A model generated the notes under the pieces. That model ran no database searches, was not told the DNA's origin, and was given only the letters and a program-made list of their open reading frames with translations. A DNA stretch of 64,000 nt, from assembly GCF_037042905.1 (NCBI RefSeq), contig NC_087261.1, forward strand, positions 21,501,617-21,565,616. The letters run 5' to 3'. This document shows positions 43,073 to 56,400 of this stretch, in pieces. A program made the translations under genes and the position numbers. This DNA comes from Lytechinus pictus (taxonomy: Eukaryota; Echinodermata; Echinoidea; Temnopleuroida; Toxopneustidae). Position 1 is the first letter of the stretch; each line of letters opens with the position of its first letter.

Positions 43073-44372
43073 CAGAGTGGCCGACTGACAAGAAAAGTGG
43101 ATATTTCAAAGATTATTACTTGGAGTCCAGGAATGGGATATAAATCTCTCCAATCAAATGATGGGAGCTCGTAGCGCAAGCTAAACATTTTTTTTCCATA
43201 TTCAGTACTTTTGTAATCATGAAAAGATTGGGAATGGGAAAGTTCCTTTTTCAAAAATAAATATGCTGTTTTTCATGTTTTTCGAAATAAAATACTCTTT
43301 TTAAAATATACAAGTTAAGTTTTCAGGCTGGAATATTGCAAATTTTCAGCTTGCGCTTCGCACTCTCAATTATTCGATTGGAGAAATATGTATCCTAAAG
43401 AGGTCACTAAATGCTTTCTTTAACAGGTTCCTTTTCTGGTCAGTATGTTTAAGCTCGCGTTTTGCGCTCGTGTTAATTCTTTAGTTAGATGCACATCTTT
43501 TTAATGACAGCAGAAATCTGCTCGGATTTTTAAAAACTTATTTTCATTTTTTATTGAAATACCCTTAAGTTTTAGCTTGTGATTCACGCTCGCAACACCT
43601 CGCAATAATGCCATTTTAAGAATATTTGACCCCCAAAACGAGTTTTACAACTTCACCTTTAATTTTTGTTTTACCAAGCCGCTCGCTCATTATACTCTCT
43701 CCCGAAAAATAAAGCCTAAATATACATTTTGCCATAATAAGAAGTCACTTCAAAAAAGTTTTTCTCTACTTAATCACTATCAAACACACAATGACTTCAA
43801 GCAGATGATAATCTTAAGGTGAAAATAAGTGCCCATTTTGACGTATGAGTTTCATTTTTTGGCTTTACCCCCCGAACGAAAATTTGTTCAGCCGCCCTTG
43901 CCTTCCCATCCTCATAACAATTGAACGGCAACAGTGTCCCCCGCCCCCCCTTGCCTCTGCTTTCCCGGTTTTCATTTTTCGGATTAACGAACCTTATATT
44001 TTTTTTCGGATTAACGAACCTTATTTCGTTTTCGGATTAACGAACCTTCGGAAAAACGAACCTTATTTTGTTTTCGGATTAACGAACCTTCGGAAAAACG
44101 AACCTTATTTCGTTTTTGGATTAACGAACCGTTCGGAAAAACGAACCTTATTTTGTTTTCGGATTAACGAACCTTCGGAAAAACGAACCTTATTTCGTTT
44201 TCGGACTATCGAACCTTCGGAATAATGAACCGTCGGAATAACGCCACAAATGTTCGGATTAACGAACCCTTTTTCGTTTTCGGATTAACGAACATCGAGG
44301 TATAGGCAATTTACGTGTTTCGGAATTACGAACCTTCGGAATAAAGAACCTTCGGAATTACGAAGTGTAACC
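41725..44372. mobile_element. Foldback-type element of TTCGGAA repeats, 2.65 kb
   Basis: Begins CGCATACATTCGTAATTCCG and ends with the complement of GGTTACACTTCG. Short-repeat arrays occupy 41725-42050 (one orientation) and 43975-44372 (the other). ATTACCAAC is duplicated outside both ends (41716-41724, 44373-44381), 9 bp. The interior contains repeated phrases such as GCGAGCGCGAAGCGCGAGC and no transposase frame. Same family as 14200-14756. Confidence 0.85.
43038..43070. repeat. (TA)n microsatellite
   Basis: About 16 TA units inside the foldback-type element. Confidence 0.9.
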
Positions 44373-44381
44373 ATTACCAAC

Positions 44382-46252
44382 AATACAAACTATTTCTGAA
44401 GATATATCCTTTTAATACTAATTACAGACTATCATCACAGAAGATATCACTGTCTCTTGGCTCTTCATTTTTTAGTTATCACAATTTGAAAAGTGTTGAA
44501 AAGCATATGTGTCATTTAACATTAAGTTTAGGGTGTTTACAACCATTTTGGAATGCGTAAATCAGCCACTAAACATTCCAGTCGCAAAATTTCTAAAGTA
44601 ACACTTGAAAATATGGGTAATGTCTATCAAAACACAGAAATTGGTCCCCCTCCTTGTTGGGACGGGAGGTGATCCGTGACCTTGAACTTGGCATCTTTTG
44701 AAAAAAATCAAACTTTGAGGGCGCCCTACAAGAAAACGACGCACACTCTTGGGTCAATATTTTGTAATTCTGTTGAGTTTTTGAAATTCCATAAATGTGC
44801 ATAATATTTGGTTCTAAGCTAATTGAATTTTTGATTTATGAGCCTCCAAACATGCTTCTGAAAACATTGACATGGATGCTTAACACCATTTTCGGTGACC
44901 TCGTGTGCGAAATCCGGTCGACAGGTCCGCGCAATACTATACTCTGCATGTTTAGACCAAAAAGTTCTTCCAATTTACTTAAAATGAGGACTGTAACTCA
45001 TCACATTTTTCTGCAGTTGTCAATCAAAAATAGGCAATTTTATTTAAAATAATTTCTTTGAGTGCGCATTGGTTGCTATGGGAGGCCGTATCTTAGCAAC
45101 CGTTTGACCTTGGGGCAAAATATTTGAGTTTTTTCCGTCAGACACTTGGGGCAACATTTGATCCGAGTTTAAAGAAAATCGAAGAGGGTCGGGTGACAAA
45201 TTGTCTGAAAATTGGTTGATTTGACGTGGATTGACCCATTTTCTTATTTTCTCTAGATTATCATTGTAAATATTTTTTCATCTCATTATTGTTGTATTAA
45301 TGTACTTTATATTAAATTGATGAGCCCGGTCGGGGGGATTTTGCATTGTTAACCCCCTAATGGTGGCTGCACGATAGCGAGCCGTCTGTGTACGAGGAGA
45401 AATTAAAAAAATGTTAAAAAACTCCTCGAAACAGACGGCTGCCAGCTGTCTAATTCGACCCAACCCATTAGAACTCAATTTTTAAATTTGATATTGCTGA
45501 TTGACAAAAATGAATGAATATGATTGACAATCTAACACTGATTCTAGGAAGGTTACCTACTGAACTTCCTTTTTCCAAATTGGAAAGATATATCACCACT
45601 ATGGAGCTATATATTTACTGGCGGAAGAATTAGGGCCATTGTACTCTCTCAAGTGATGAATTTGATCCCGTCAGGTGTAGTCTTCATAAATGCTGATTTA
45701 TTTTTTAAATGAGCCGGTCGAGGTACCCTTTTCTGGTCAGACATGGAATGTCAGACATTTATCCTATCCACTGGTAGTAAACATTAAATCCTCGAATTTC
45801 CTCCTTATTTTTAATGAATTCTTTTTAAGTGCCACTTTAACACAAGAGTCTATGGGAATTGAATTAGGCCTGTGATACCTAGAGCAACAGAGCCTTCATT
45901 CAGACTCTCAGTATACACAAGGCATTTGTGGACTGCATATATTTAGACCATGTAGACCCTGGCCCTTAAGTGTTAAGCTGGGCCCTTAAAAAATTCGGAA
46001 GGGTTTGCATATGTTGCACAGCAGACTATCAATCAGGCGGGCTGTGCTTGAATGCATGCATTCTTTTGGTTGGGGAATTTCATGGGAAATCCCCAAGGGG
46101 ATTTCCCATCTCGCTCTGGACCCACTAAAATTGGGCTGAACTTGATTATTCCGCAATATTGTTAGGCTGTTGCCTGATAGCTATAACTATCTTGCCTGTG
46201 ACTCAATAAAATTTGATATGATGGAGATCTATTTTTCCAATTTTTGTTAAGG
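44382..46252. other. Upstream region of ERCC6L exons
   Basis: No convincing exon. A hairpin (GCCGTCTGTG.ACGAGGAG against CTCCTCGAAACAGACGGC) lies at 45381-45439. A promoter is expected here if the 46253 ATG is the true start, but none was identified. Confidence 0.35.
45381..45439. repeat. Short hairpin
   Basis: Arms of 18-19 bases with one mismatch and an AT loop. It resembles a MITE core; no TSD seen. Confidence 0.5.
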
Positions 46253-46291
46253 ATGACTGCGTGCATGATGGAAGAGTCAACCAGGTTTCAG
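46253..46291 (+). CDS. ERCC6L: ERCC6L possible first coding exon
   Basis: ATG followed by 12 codons (MTACMMEESTRFQ), donor GTAAAG, phase 0, which joins the next exon in frame. Human ERCC6L has a TPR-containing N-terminus that is absent here, so further 5' exons may exist or the start may be shorter. Confidence 0.4.
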
Positions 46292-49200
46292 GTAAAGCTG
46301 TTTATATCAGGAAAATTATGACACAGAACTGATCAAATTAGCTAGCTTCCATCTTACTAATAGCCAAGAGAGTCTGGTATGGCAAAAGGGCTTTAAAGAT
46401 GTCAATTGTCATGATTTTTTTTTTTGAAGGGCCGGGGGCTGGGGGTTCAAATTTAATAAAATAGAAGTTAAAATATTTTTTAGTCATATTTAGATTTTTA
46501 AATTAATTATTGCGTGGATGGCTTGGATGCCTCTTTTTTTTCAGCATATTTTCCCCCATAGATTCCATCCAGAAATGCTAGATTTTATTAAAGATTCTAT
46601 AGTTTTCTTCTATTTTAAAGTGTTATGAATTTTATCCCTGTTGATGTTGTATTCAGTCAGAAATTCAGAATTATACATTATAGTTCATCTTTTGTAAACT
46701 AAACTAAAATGATTTGCAGCGGCTATTCTGCCTCTAAATTTGAACTCATGTTGATATTATTCAAGAATTTTTACCTTCTCTTCAAATGCAGGCAAGTGAA
46801 AGAGAGATCATACTAGTGGATGATAATGATTATCCTAATGTTATCGGAGTAAGCGATATATTCGGCAATGTTCACGTTGGGGAAGGTCTCTACCTCAATA
46901 AGGATGTTTACGAGAGACTATACGGTTACCAGAAAAAGGCTCTTCTCTGGTTCTGGGACCTCCACCGGAAGAAAAAGGGCGGCATTCTCGGTGATGATAT
47001 GGGGTAAGATGGGGTTTTATTTGCGGAAGGATGAACATGGAAGGATGATAGTAAGGAAGAGGGGGCTGATTAGCATTATCATCACCATAGATATGCATCA
47101 CATGTGTATTCATGATCATAATCGCCAACATGTTTTTGCTACCAACATCGTCCTTATCTATACTCATCATAATCATCACCACCGTCATTATCATCACTAA
47201 CCACCATCATTATCATCACTAACCACCATCATTATCATCACTAACCACCATCATTATCACAATCATCACAATGATAGGAGCGTTGTGGCCCAGTGGATTA
47301 GTCTTCTGACTTTGAAACAGAGGGTTGTGGGTTCGAATCCCAGCCATGGCATAATTTCCTTAAGCAAGAAATTTATCCACATTGTGCTGCACTCAACCCA
47401 GGTGAGGTGAATGGGTACCCGGCAGGACAAATTCCTGGAATGCACTGAGCGCTGAAAGGCAGCTCGAGCTAAAGCTGGGATAATAATGATAATAATAATA
47501 AACACTGTTCCTGGGAATAGATTATTTGTAGATAGATTGCGCTATGTAAATGCCCATTACCATCATCATAACGAACAACACCACCATCATCATCATTATC
47601 TTAATTATCATACCTCATTGAAAATTATTATGATTCTCATCTGCACCATTGTTGTCGCCGCCACCACTACATCATAATCACGGACGTTATTTTTTCAAAA
47701 TGAAGATCATCACCCGGCCTCATCATTTTCATCGTCTGCATCAACAATTCATCATCATTGTCAACACCTCCACCAACATTGTCAACATTTTCATAACCCC
47801 AAGTCAACTATTATCATCATACTAGTAATTGTCAATAGAATCTGCACCATATTGCTTTGTCACCTCCAAGATCATAGCTGTCATCATTCTCATCGAAGTC
47901 ATGGACATGATAACCAGTCGCCGCCAGCATCCTCCTCCTCAAAGAGGTTTATTTCCAATTGGTCTAATGCCAATTCGTCCAATTTCCAACTCGTCTACCA
48001 TCAGTTCATCCACTCACCGCATGGTCTACTTTCATTTAGTCTAATGCCATTTCGTCTAATAGCCAGTTGGTCAAATAGCCATTTAGTTCATATACTATAT
48101 GTGGTCTAAATGGACTATATAGTGTTAATTGTGCAAAATGAATGAAAATGAAATGGATATTAGACCAACTGGGTATGAGACGAAATGGTCATTGACGAAC
48201 TGGTCAATTATTAGATAAAGTGATGATCGGACCAAATGGTACATGTAAATGGACCAAATGATTATTAGATGAAATGTGGATGGACGAAATGGCATTTGAC
48301 TAAATAAAATAAAATGTGGTGAGTGATCGAGTTGGCAGTAGACGAATTGGCAATTTACCCTCATCATCATCATCATCATCATCATCGTTATCATCATCAT
48401 GATTTCTATCAATCGTTTTCTGCCGTGGCAAACCTCTTCTCCTGTCCTGCACTTCTTGATTCAAAGTAACCTTATATATTTTTCACATCTAAAAAGCATT
48501 TGCTCTTTAGTGTATGTACTTAAACATTTTTTATATTAAATTAACATTATTTACTGCACCATCTTTATTGATCTATTGATCTCTTGATATGAACTTTGAT
48601 AAGCTTCGATCAGTACACATCATCATCAGAAGGCGTCGTGGTCTAGTGGTTAATACGACTCGTCTTTCAATCAGAGGGACATGGGTCGAATCCCAGCCAT
48701 GGCGTGTTTTTCTTCAGCAAGAAATTTACCCACATTGTTCTCCACTCAACCCAGGTTAGGTAAACGGGTACCCAGCAGGATTAATTCCTTGAAATGCACT
48801 GAGCGCTGGAAGGCTGCTTGAACTAAAGCTGGGGTAATGATAATAACAATGCACCTGGGAATAGGTTATTTATAGATAGCTGGTGCAATATAAATGCTTA
48901 TTATTGTCATGAAATCTTTAAATGTTATTTCGTTATGAAAATAGTGTATTTTCAGTACAGAGATTCGGGGGGGGGGGGGGGGGTCGTACCATGTGATGCT
49001 TTTGTATGGTTCAGCAATGCACATTTCAACATTTTCATTGAATTTAAGGACAATGCCGAGGGTCGTGCCAAGGTCCTATACGTCTATCATATACCATCTC
49101 TTCCTGATTATCTGTATTGCAATTTGCAGCATAAATTACTTGTAAATTGCAATATAAATTATATTGTATTTTCTCCCCTCCCCCAGACTCGGCAAGACAA

Positions 49201-52200
49201 TTCAAGTGATTGCATTCCTGAGGAGTTTGACAGAAACAATACCATCATTAAATCTGAGAGTGCTCCTTGTTTTACCCACTACTTTGATTGAAAACTGGAT
49301 AAGAGAGTTCAAGAATTGGTAGGTATATAGGGTCAATACTTGTGGAGGATTGGGGGGAGGGGCGCCTGTCCCCCCCCCCCTTTGAGCGCCATAATCAATA
49401 GTTTTTAATGTATATATGCCGTTTTTACACAAGTGTGCCCCCCTTTAAAAGTCACACCATATATTTTTAATGGGAATATGTAGTCTATACAATTTAGGAC
49501 CTTTTTTTATTTGGCTTGTAGGAAGAAATTCCTTTGAATGCTTGAGCATCCGATCGGGATGGCTGCGCTTACCAAAGATTATTGAAGCTAGCATTTGTAA
49601 AAATACTGTTCCTTTTGACTTCAGTGGAATTTGTGCAGTGCCCTTGTAAAGTTTGATTTCTTCGGAACCCAGTTTACATAATGACATTTATTTGATTTTA
49701 TTATAATCAGGTAAGATTTTTCATTTATTTTTCTCCGATGCTGGGTTTGACAATTAATAAAGTCAGACTCAATACATGCGCTCAACTGCACTACTGACTC
49801 GGTACTAGTCCAAATACTACCGGTATTATAATTTAAAAAATGAAGCTAATAAGTAGCCTACCGATAAGCAACGTCATAGTCAAATTCATTCAATACCATT
49901 TTTTAACCACGTTTTTACCACGTTTTTAACTTGCTTGAACATTTGAAAATTTCTGAGATACAACGTTGCTCCAGCGGCTTAAAGGACAAGTCCACCCATC
50001 CGTTTAGTTGATTTGAATAAAAAGAGAAAAATCCAACAAACATAACACTGTAGGTACGCAAGTGGGTCGGTATGCAAACTAGGAGGTTGATGATGTCATC
50101 CACTCACTATTTCATTAGTATTTTATTATATGAAATATGAATTATTCTAATTTTCTCCTCATTGTCAATTGAAACAAAGATTAATTCTCCCTGAACACGT
50201 GGAATTAGCATTGTTTTAATACTACATATGGTTCATTGAAGTTGGTCCTTATTGTCAGATCTGTAAGAAAATGGAATATTGTATATTTAAACAATAAAAA
50301 AGACAAGAAATAGTGAGTGATGGACATCATCGACTGTCTCATTTGCATGCCACTTAGATGTGCATACAGCTGTTTTGTGAAAAATAAGCGAAACTTTAAA
50401 ATGTCATAACTTTCTTATCTTACATCCGATTTTGATGATTTTTTTAGCGTTTTGCTATTTTGATTTTTCTATATTCATTCAAATCATCATTTTTCTGGGG
50501 TGGACTTGACCTTTAAAGAATTTGTAATCATTTAATAGGGCTCCAAAGATGTGCCTGTTCAAACTGCATGGAGATCAGTCAATGAGCAAGAGATGGCGTC
50601 TGTTAGATAAGGTTCATATGACGGGCGGCGTTTTACTTACCAGCTATGGCATTCTAAGATCATGTTGGTATGAACTCAGCCTCAACAAGGAAAGACGACC
50701 CTTTGTCTGGGTGAGTATCAAGTCCTTAGATTCTAATTTGAGCTCTTGGCCCCATCGTACAAAGAGTTGCGATTGATCCGATCAGCCACAAAGTTATGGA
50801 TGACCAACAACGTCAACATCCAAAATGCAAATTTGTTCAAAATATTTTGTCTAGATATGATGTATTTTCTTACATTCATCGTTCTCTTGAAGATTCAGTC
50901 TGATTCTCTATAACTAACTTTAAAGGAGATCGTTTTGTACACAAATTTTCAGATTTTTCCTGTTATTTTACATATTTCACATTATCTCCTCCTGACCTTG
51001 ACATATGTGGTGTGAATTATATTTTCTCATGACATATGTTATGCTCAGAAGAAGGCAAGATGCATTTTAAAAGATGATGGGGAAAATCTGAAAATTTGTG
51101 TACAAAGCAAATGGAGAGTTGACCTCAAAATCTGCCCTTCTCAAGCACGTTGGCTAATTTGAGGATCCCCATAGAAAATACCATTAAAATACCATTTTAA
51201 AATGTCCATAACTCGCTTATTTCAAAACCGAATTTGATGAAACTTGTTTTGAATTGTTCCTCTCATGTTATTCTTTCCAATAAGATTGCTTCTCTTTTGA
51301 GGTTTTGTTCTCCTTTTGATAGAGATCATGATCTCTATGTGTAAGAACCCACTATTAATACTATTATTTTTGTAATTAAAAAAAAAACTTTTCTAGGACT
51401 ACATGATTTGCGATGAAGGACATCAGATCAAGAACCCAGAGGCTCTAACGACCAAGGCAGCTCGTGCCATCTCAGCCACCCATAGATTCATCTTGACCGG
51501 TACACCCATCCAAAATAATCTTATGGTATGGATATTGATATTACTCTAATTGGTAGATTGCATGTAATGGCCTTCGGAGGGATCGTTATTTTAGCCAATT
51601 CATTTTATGATATATATATATATATTCTTTTGATTTAATATCAGCTTGATATAGAGCTCTGGAAGCATTTGTCTGTGAAACTGGAGATGGCATTATATAG
51701 GCTAATGCCAATATGCCCTCGAATTAATCGTAGTAAAATAATCTAGCTCAATATCAATCGATTTTTGTAAAGTGAAATAAGATACATGTATTTAATACAT
51801 CATTTACAAACCACAATGGATGGATAAAATTGGTTTGCAATTTTTTTTTTTTATTAGTGGTGTCTCATATGTCACAACAGGCAATTCTAGTATGACCAGT
51901 TCAGTTAATTTTATTCTGGCATTTAAAATAGAATCAATATACACAGATCATACATGAACATATGAATGCAGGTTAGATGATTAGAATGCCTTTGAAATCA
52001 AATGCCTATAAAAACGAGGCACCGAATATTACATAAAAGTGCACACTTCTAATGTTTTGCATACTCTATTAAAAAGCATAAAACGAACATTAATTTGAAG
52101 TAAAATAAACACAGTTATGATATTCTCCTGACTAAAATCGGAATTCCGATTTCTTAAATAATGTTTTAACTTGTTCCAGTTGCTGAGTCGTTGGCAGGAC

Positions 52201-53340
52201 TTGTGTTCCTTGAGTCTTGTGTCGAAGTAAGCGGCCTGTTTCCCAGATGTAGACTTTACCGCAGTCGCATGGTATTTTGTAGATGGCTGGTTGCTTGTTG
52301 GGAGGGTTCATGTCCTTGTGGGAGTGCAGGATTGAGTGAAGGTTCTTGAAAAATTGGTGTCTTACTTTGAAGTGGCCTCAGTGAGGATGCGGCGAAGTTG
52401 GTGCGATGTCTTGCCTAGGTATGGGAGGACAACTGTGACAGGTTGGTTGTCGGTGGATTGGTTTCTGGTGGTTGTGTCTGTGTGCCGGTGCCATGGTGGT
52501 TGAGTGGAGACCTTTGTCCTGGGGTACTGGTTGATGGAGGTGAGTGAGTTCTTGCTGGAGCTGGTCCTTGTCACTGAGTTGGTGGGCGCGTCTGATGAGA
52601 GAGTTGGATACTGATTGCCGGATGGATGGGTGATGGAAGGAGCGGTGGTTGAGTTATCGGTCTGTGTGGGTTGGTTTTCGGAAGAGTTGGTGCGAAAGGA
52701 ACCCTGATGTGGTCTTCTTGACGAGGACGTCCAGGAATGGGAATGAGTAGTGCAGTTGGGTGTCCATAGTGAATTTGATGTCATAGACAACCCGCCCGAA
52801 ACGTCAAGTAACCTTTCTTCACTTCAACCTGCTACTACTCAAATCATCGCTACTCAAGCCATACTCGGCTCATCTCATCTGGTTTACATTCCTTTTCAGG
52901 ACTTCACTCACTTTCAAGAAAAGAATACCTCTAATTTCCACTTTTTCATCCTTTCTCACCTTTCCATTCCACTTTTTGCCAGTATTTCCTTTACCTTTTT
53001 CATATTAAATGGTGAACCGTAAACCTTCGCCATGTTATAAACTCCACCATGCAAACCTACAAAAATCATCTATTGATTTGTGATGTTGTCATATCAGTAA
53101 CTGACCCTTTTTATCCCTCATCTCCCACAGGAATTCTGGACTCTCTTCAGTTTTGTTGAACGATCAATTCTCGGCGAGCAAAAAACATTCAAGATGGAAT
53201 ACGAAACTCCTATTGCAAATGTAAGACCAAGAACATTAATGCTTCCTTTACATCCTGTATGCCAGTGCCAAGGTGGAGGAGAGGGAGGGGCTCATCCGGC
53301 CCTTCTCTCATCATTTTGAGAGCCACAATAATAAAAGAAA

Positions 53341-53408
<68 letters not shown>

Positions 53409-56400
53409 TGTTTTTACCCAAGTGTGCCACTCCCCAGTGCCTTGTTATTCTCCTCAGTGGAAACTTAGTGTCTTTCTCAGTGTATGTTGCAAAATTAACT
53501 CAAATATACTGGATGAACTTTCAATGATTAAGAATGATCTTCTAGCAAATTATAGTTTCTCCTAGAAAAAGTGGAACTTAAGGTATTCCAAATATGAAAA
53601 AGCTACACTCTAAAAAAAAAATGTTAACTCAATATTTGACAGGTTGGAGGAGTGACAACATTTTCTAAATGTTGCATTTACCACTTTAAATGGTTCTACC
53701 CAACACTTAAAATGTTGGATTCAGCTTTATACAAGGTTAGATGTAACATTTGGAAAAGGTTGTCACTCCTCCAACCTTTCAAATGTTGATTTAACATTCG
53801 AATTTTTAGAGTGTAAGTCTATTAAATTTCAAACATTTTTATCTTTTCAGTCAAGAAAAAAAGAAACAAACGAAGAGATGCAGGCCATGGGTAATGCACT
53901 CTCCGAAAGTCTGCGGAGACTTACAGACCCGTACTTCTTGCACCGACGAAAGGCAGATGTCTTGAAGAAGAAGGAAGTAATAGAAGGAAATGAGAAAGGG
54001 CAGGAGAACGAAGGATCACTGAAGAATGAGAGAAAACAGGAGGAAGATGCATTGCCAGGCTGTTCTTATTGGAGAATGGACTCACATCCCCCATTGTAAG
54101 TTGCAATATAGATCTAAAACATAAACAAATAAAGGGGGGGGGGGGTGAATCTTCTACAAGGATTTAAGTATGACTTAGAGTCGCACTTAAATGCCTAGTT
54201 GCTGCGGTATAAAAGGCCTGATCGCATTGGTCAGATCATGCCAAGAGGACGAGCACTACTGCATATTGATCATAAAGATCAGGCACAGCATAAGTGCAAT
54301 TTAAGTCATACTTAAATCTTTGTGAAACTGCCCAGTAGCCTTAATAGCTTGACCTCAAGTCCTCTTCCTACATCCGGGGCCCGTTTTACAAAGAGTTGCG
54401 ATTGATCCAACCAATCGCAACTATGGAAAGCCAGCAAAGTCAACATATAAAATGCATGTTTATTTTTTAAAATTCTAGATATGAATGTATATCCATAAAT
54501 TCATTGATTTCTTGACAATTTGGTCTGATCTCCTTTGTTTACAAAGGACATTTTGCAAATCTCCTGTAGAAAAAAATATGGTACTGATGGATTTCCATAG
54601 AGTTACGATTGATTGGATCAATCGTTACTCTTTGTAAGACGGGGCCCAGGTCTGCATATTGCAACGTTCTGAGCAGTGCAGTTTCGTAATACAAGCCCAC
54701 TTGAATGCATGATAAATAAAAGCATTTATTCACCAATCAATACATCCAAACCACACTAATTATGTTGGAGATTGAGCGCTGTGGTCCAGTGGATTAGTCT
54801 TCTGACTTTGAAACAGAGGGTTGTGGGTTTCAATCCCAGCCATGGCACAGTTTCCTTCAGCAAGAAATTCACCCACATTATGCTGCATTCAACCCAGGTG
54901 AGGTGAATGGGTACCTGGCAGCAATTTATTCCTTGAAATGCCGAGCGCTGAAAAGGCTGCTTGAGCTACAGCCGGGGTTATGAATACCAAGTCCTTTGGA
55001 AGCGCATAGAGATGTTATTCATGTGTTATGCGCTATACAAGAACTGACTATTGTTATTGTTATTATTATGCACCTTGTAGACAAACATGTACTTTTCTCT
55101 CTAAAACTTTTTAGTTTCTCTGTATGAACAAAATTCTAGGCTTATTCATTCTTTGTATTATTGATGATTATCTCAAAATGTTTATCTTACACAGTCAATG
55201 TGAGATCACATAAAGTGTTGTTCTGTTCACTCCCATTTTACAGTGTTAAACACTCGCAGCTCCCTCTAGACAAATCTAAGCGGGTGATGCAGCACCCCTG
55301 CGTCCCTGGGATTCATCCCCAGACCGCTACACTTTTCCAGACCTTTTAAGGAGACCGAGTAGCGTCCTTCCTACCCATTCCTACCCATTATTATGGATTT
55401 AAATGCTTAATATGTGAAATTCCAGGGGGACGCATCCCCCTCACCCAAAATAGTAGGGGGGACACAATATCAAATACCCCCCCCCCCCCTTTATACTGTT
55501 TTTGGTCTCTTATGATGGAAAGAAATACATCATTCAAAATCAAAATAAAACATGCATTTTGAATGAGATGACCTTACTTTTGGGGTAATATCCTTTTTTT
55601 TGGTCAAATTTGTTTTGGTCTCAATGACCTTACATTTGGGGTGATAACCTTATTTTATTTTTTTCTTGTCAAATTTTCCATTCCCTGGTCCCGCTACCTT
55701 TGGGGAGAGATTTCCGCCCTTGATTTCACAACTTCCTATTGGCTATTGTAACTACTTTTAACCAATAAAAAAATAGTTTTCAACCCATGATCATAGTCTG
55801 AAAAATTCTGCTGATAAAGGTATCACTTTCCGAAACATTTATTGATGTTTTTGTCTCTCTTTTGTTTTTCAGGAACGAAGCCAGGTCTTTGACTCACAAG
55901 AATGACTTGGTGATGTGGCTCTCCCCTTCTCCAAAACAGATCTTATACTACAACCAGTATATCAACCTTAAATTCTTCAAAAAGGTTTGTGTGCTTCGGA
56001 GAGTCTTAGTATCTCCAGTATAGAAAATAAATTCAGCAGCTGCTACGTGCTAACCAGGACCCCATTGCATGTATAAAAATACCATTACAAATACCATTAA
56101 ATTGCCATCCAATGGTAACTACCATGATAACGATGCTCAACGGCCAATCAAAATCATTTAAGTGGCCATTGGATAGCAAAGATACAATATTGGTAACTTT
56201 TATGCAACAGGCGCCAGGGGAGAAAATTCGCTAAAGGATTTGTCGGATGTTTTATCCAACACAAAGTATGTTATATCAGACTATCACTGTAGTTACAATT
56301 TTGGCAGGGTTACTACTTCCCATCAGGGGCCTGTAGTACAAAACTTAGCAATGATCGTAGAACATTTTTCTACGATTGATTCCATAAACTACAATGTACA

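Noticed and set aside
47276..47345. Possible tRNA gene with A and B boxes, also at 48631 and 54772
   Set aside because: No cloverleaf-quality stem was evident and the sequence continues into a shared SINE body.
52362..52790. 142-codon frame as a host gene
   Set aside because: It is a frame-shifted remnant of a Penelope-like element, Ser/Thr-rich because most of it is out of frame.
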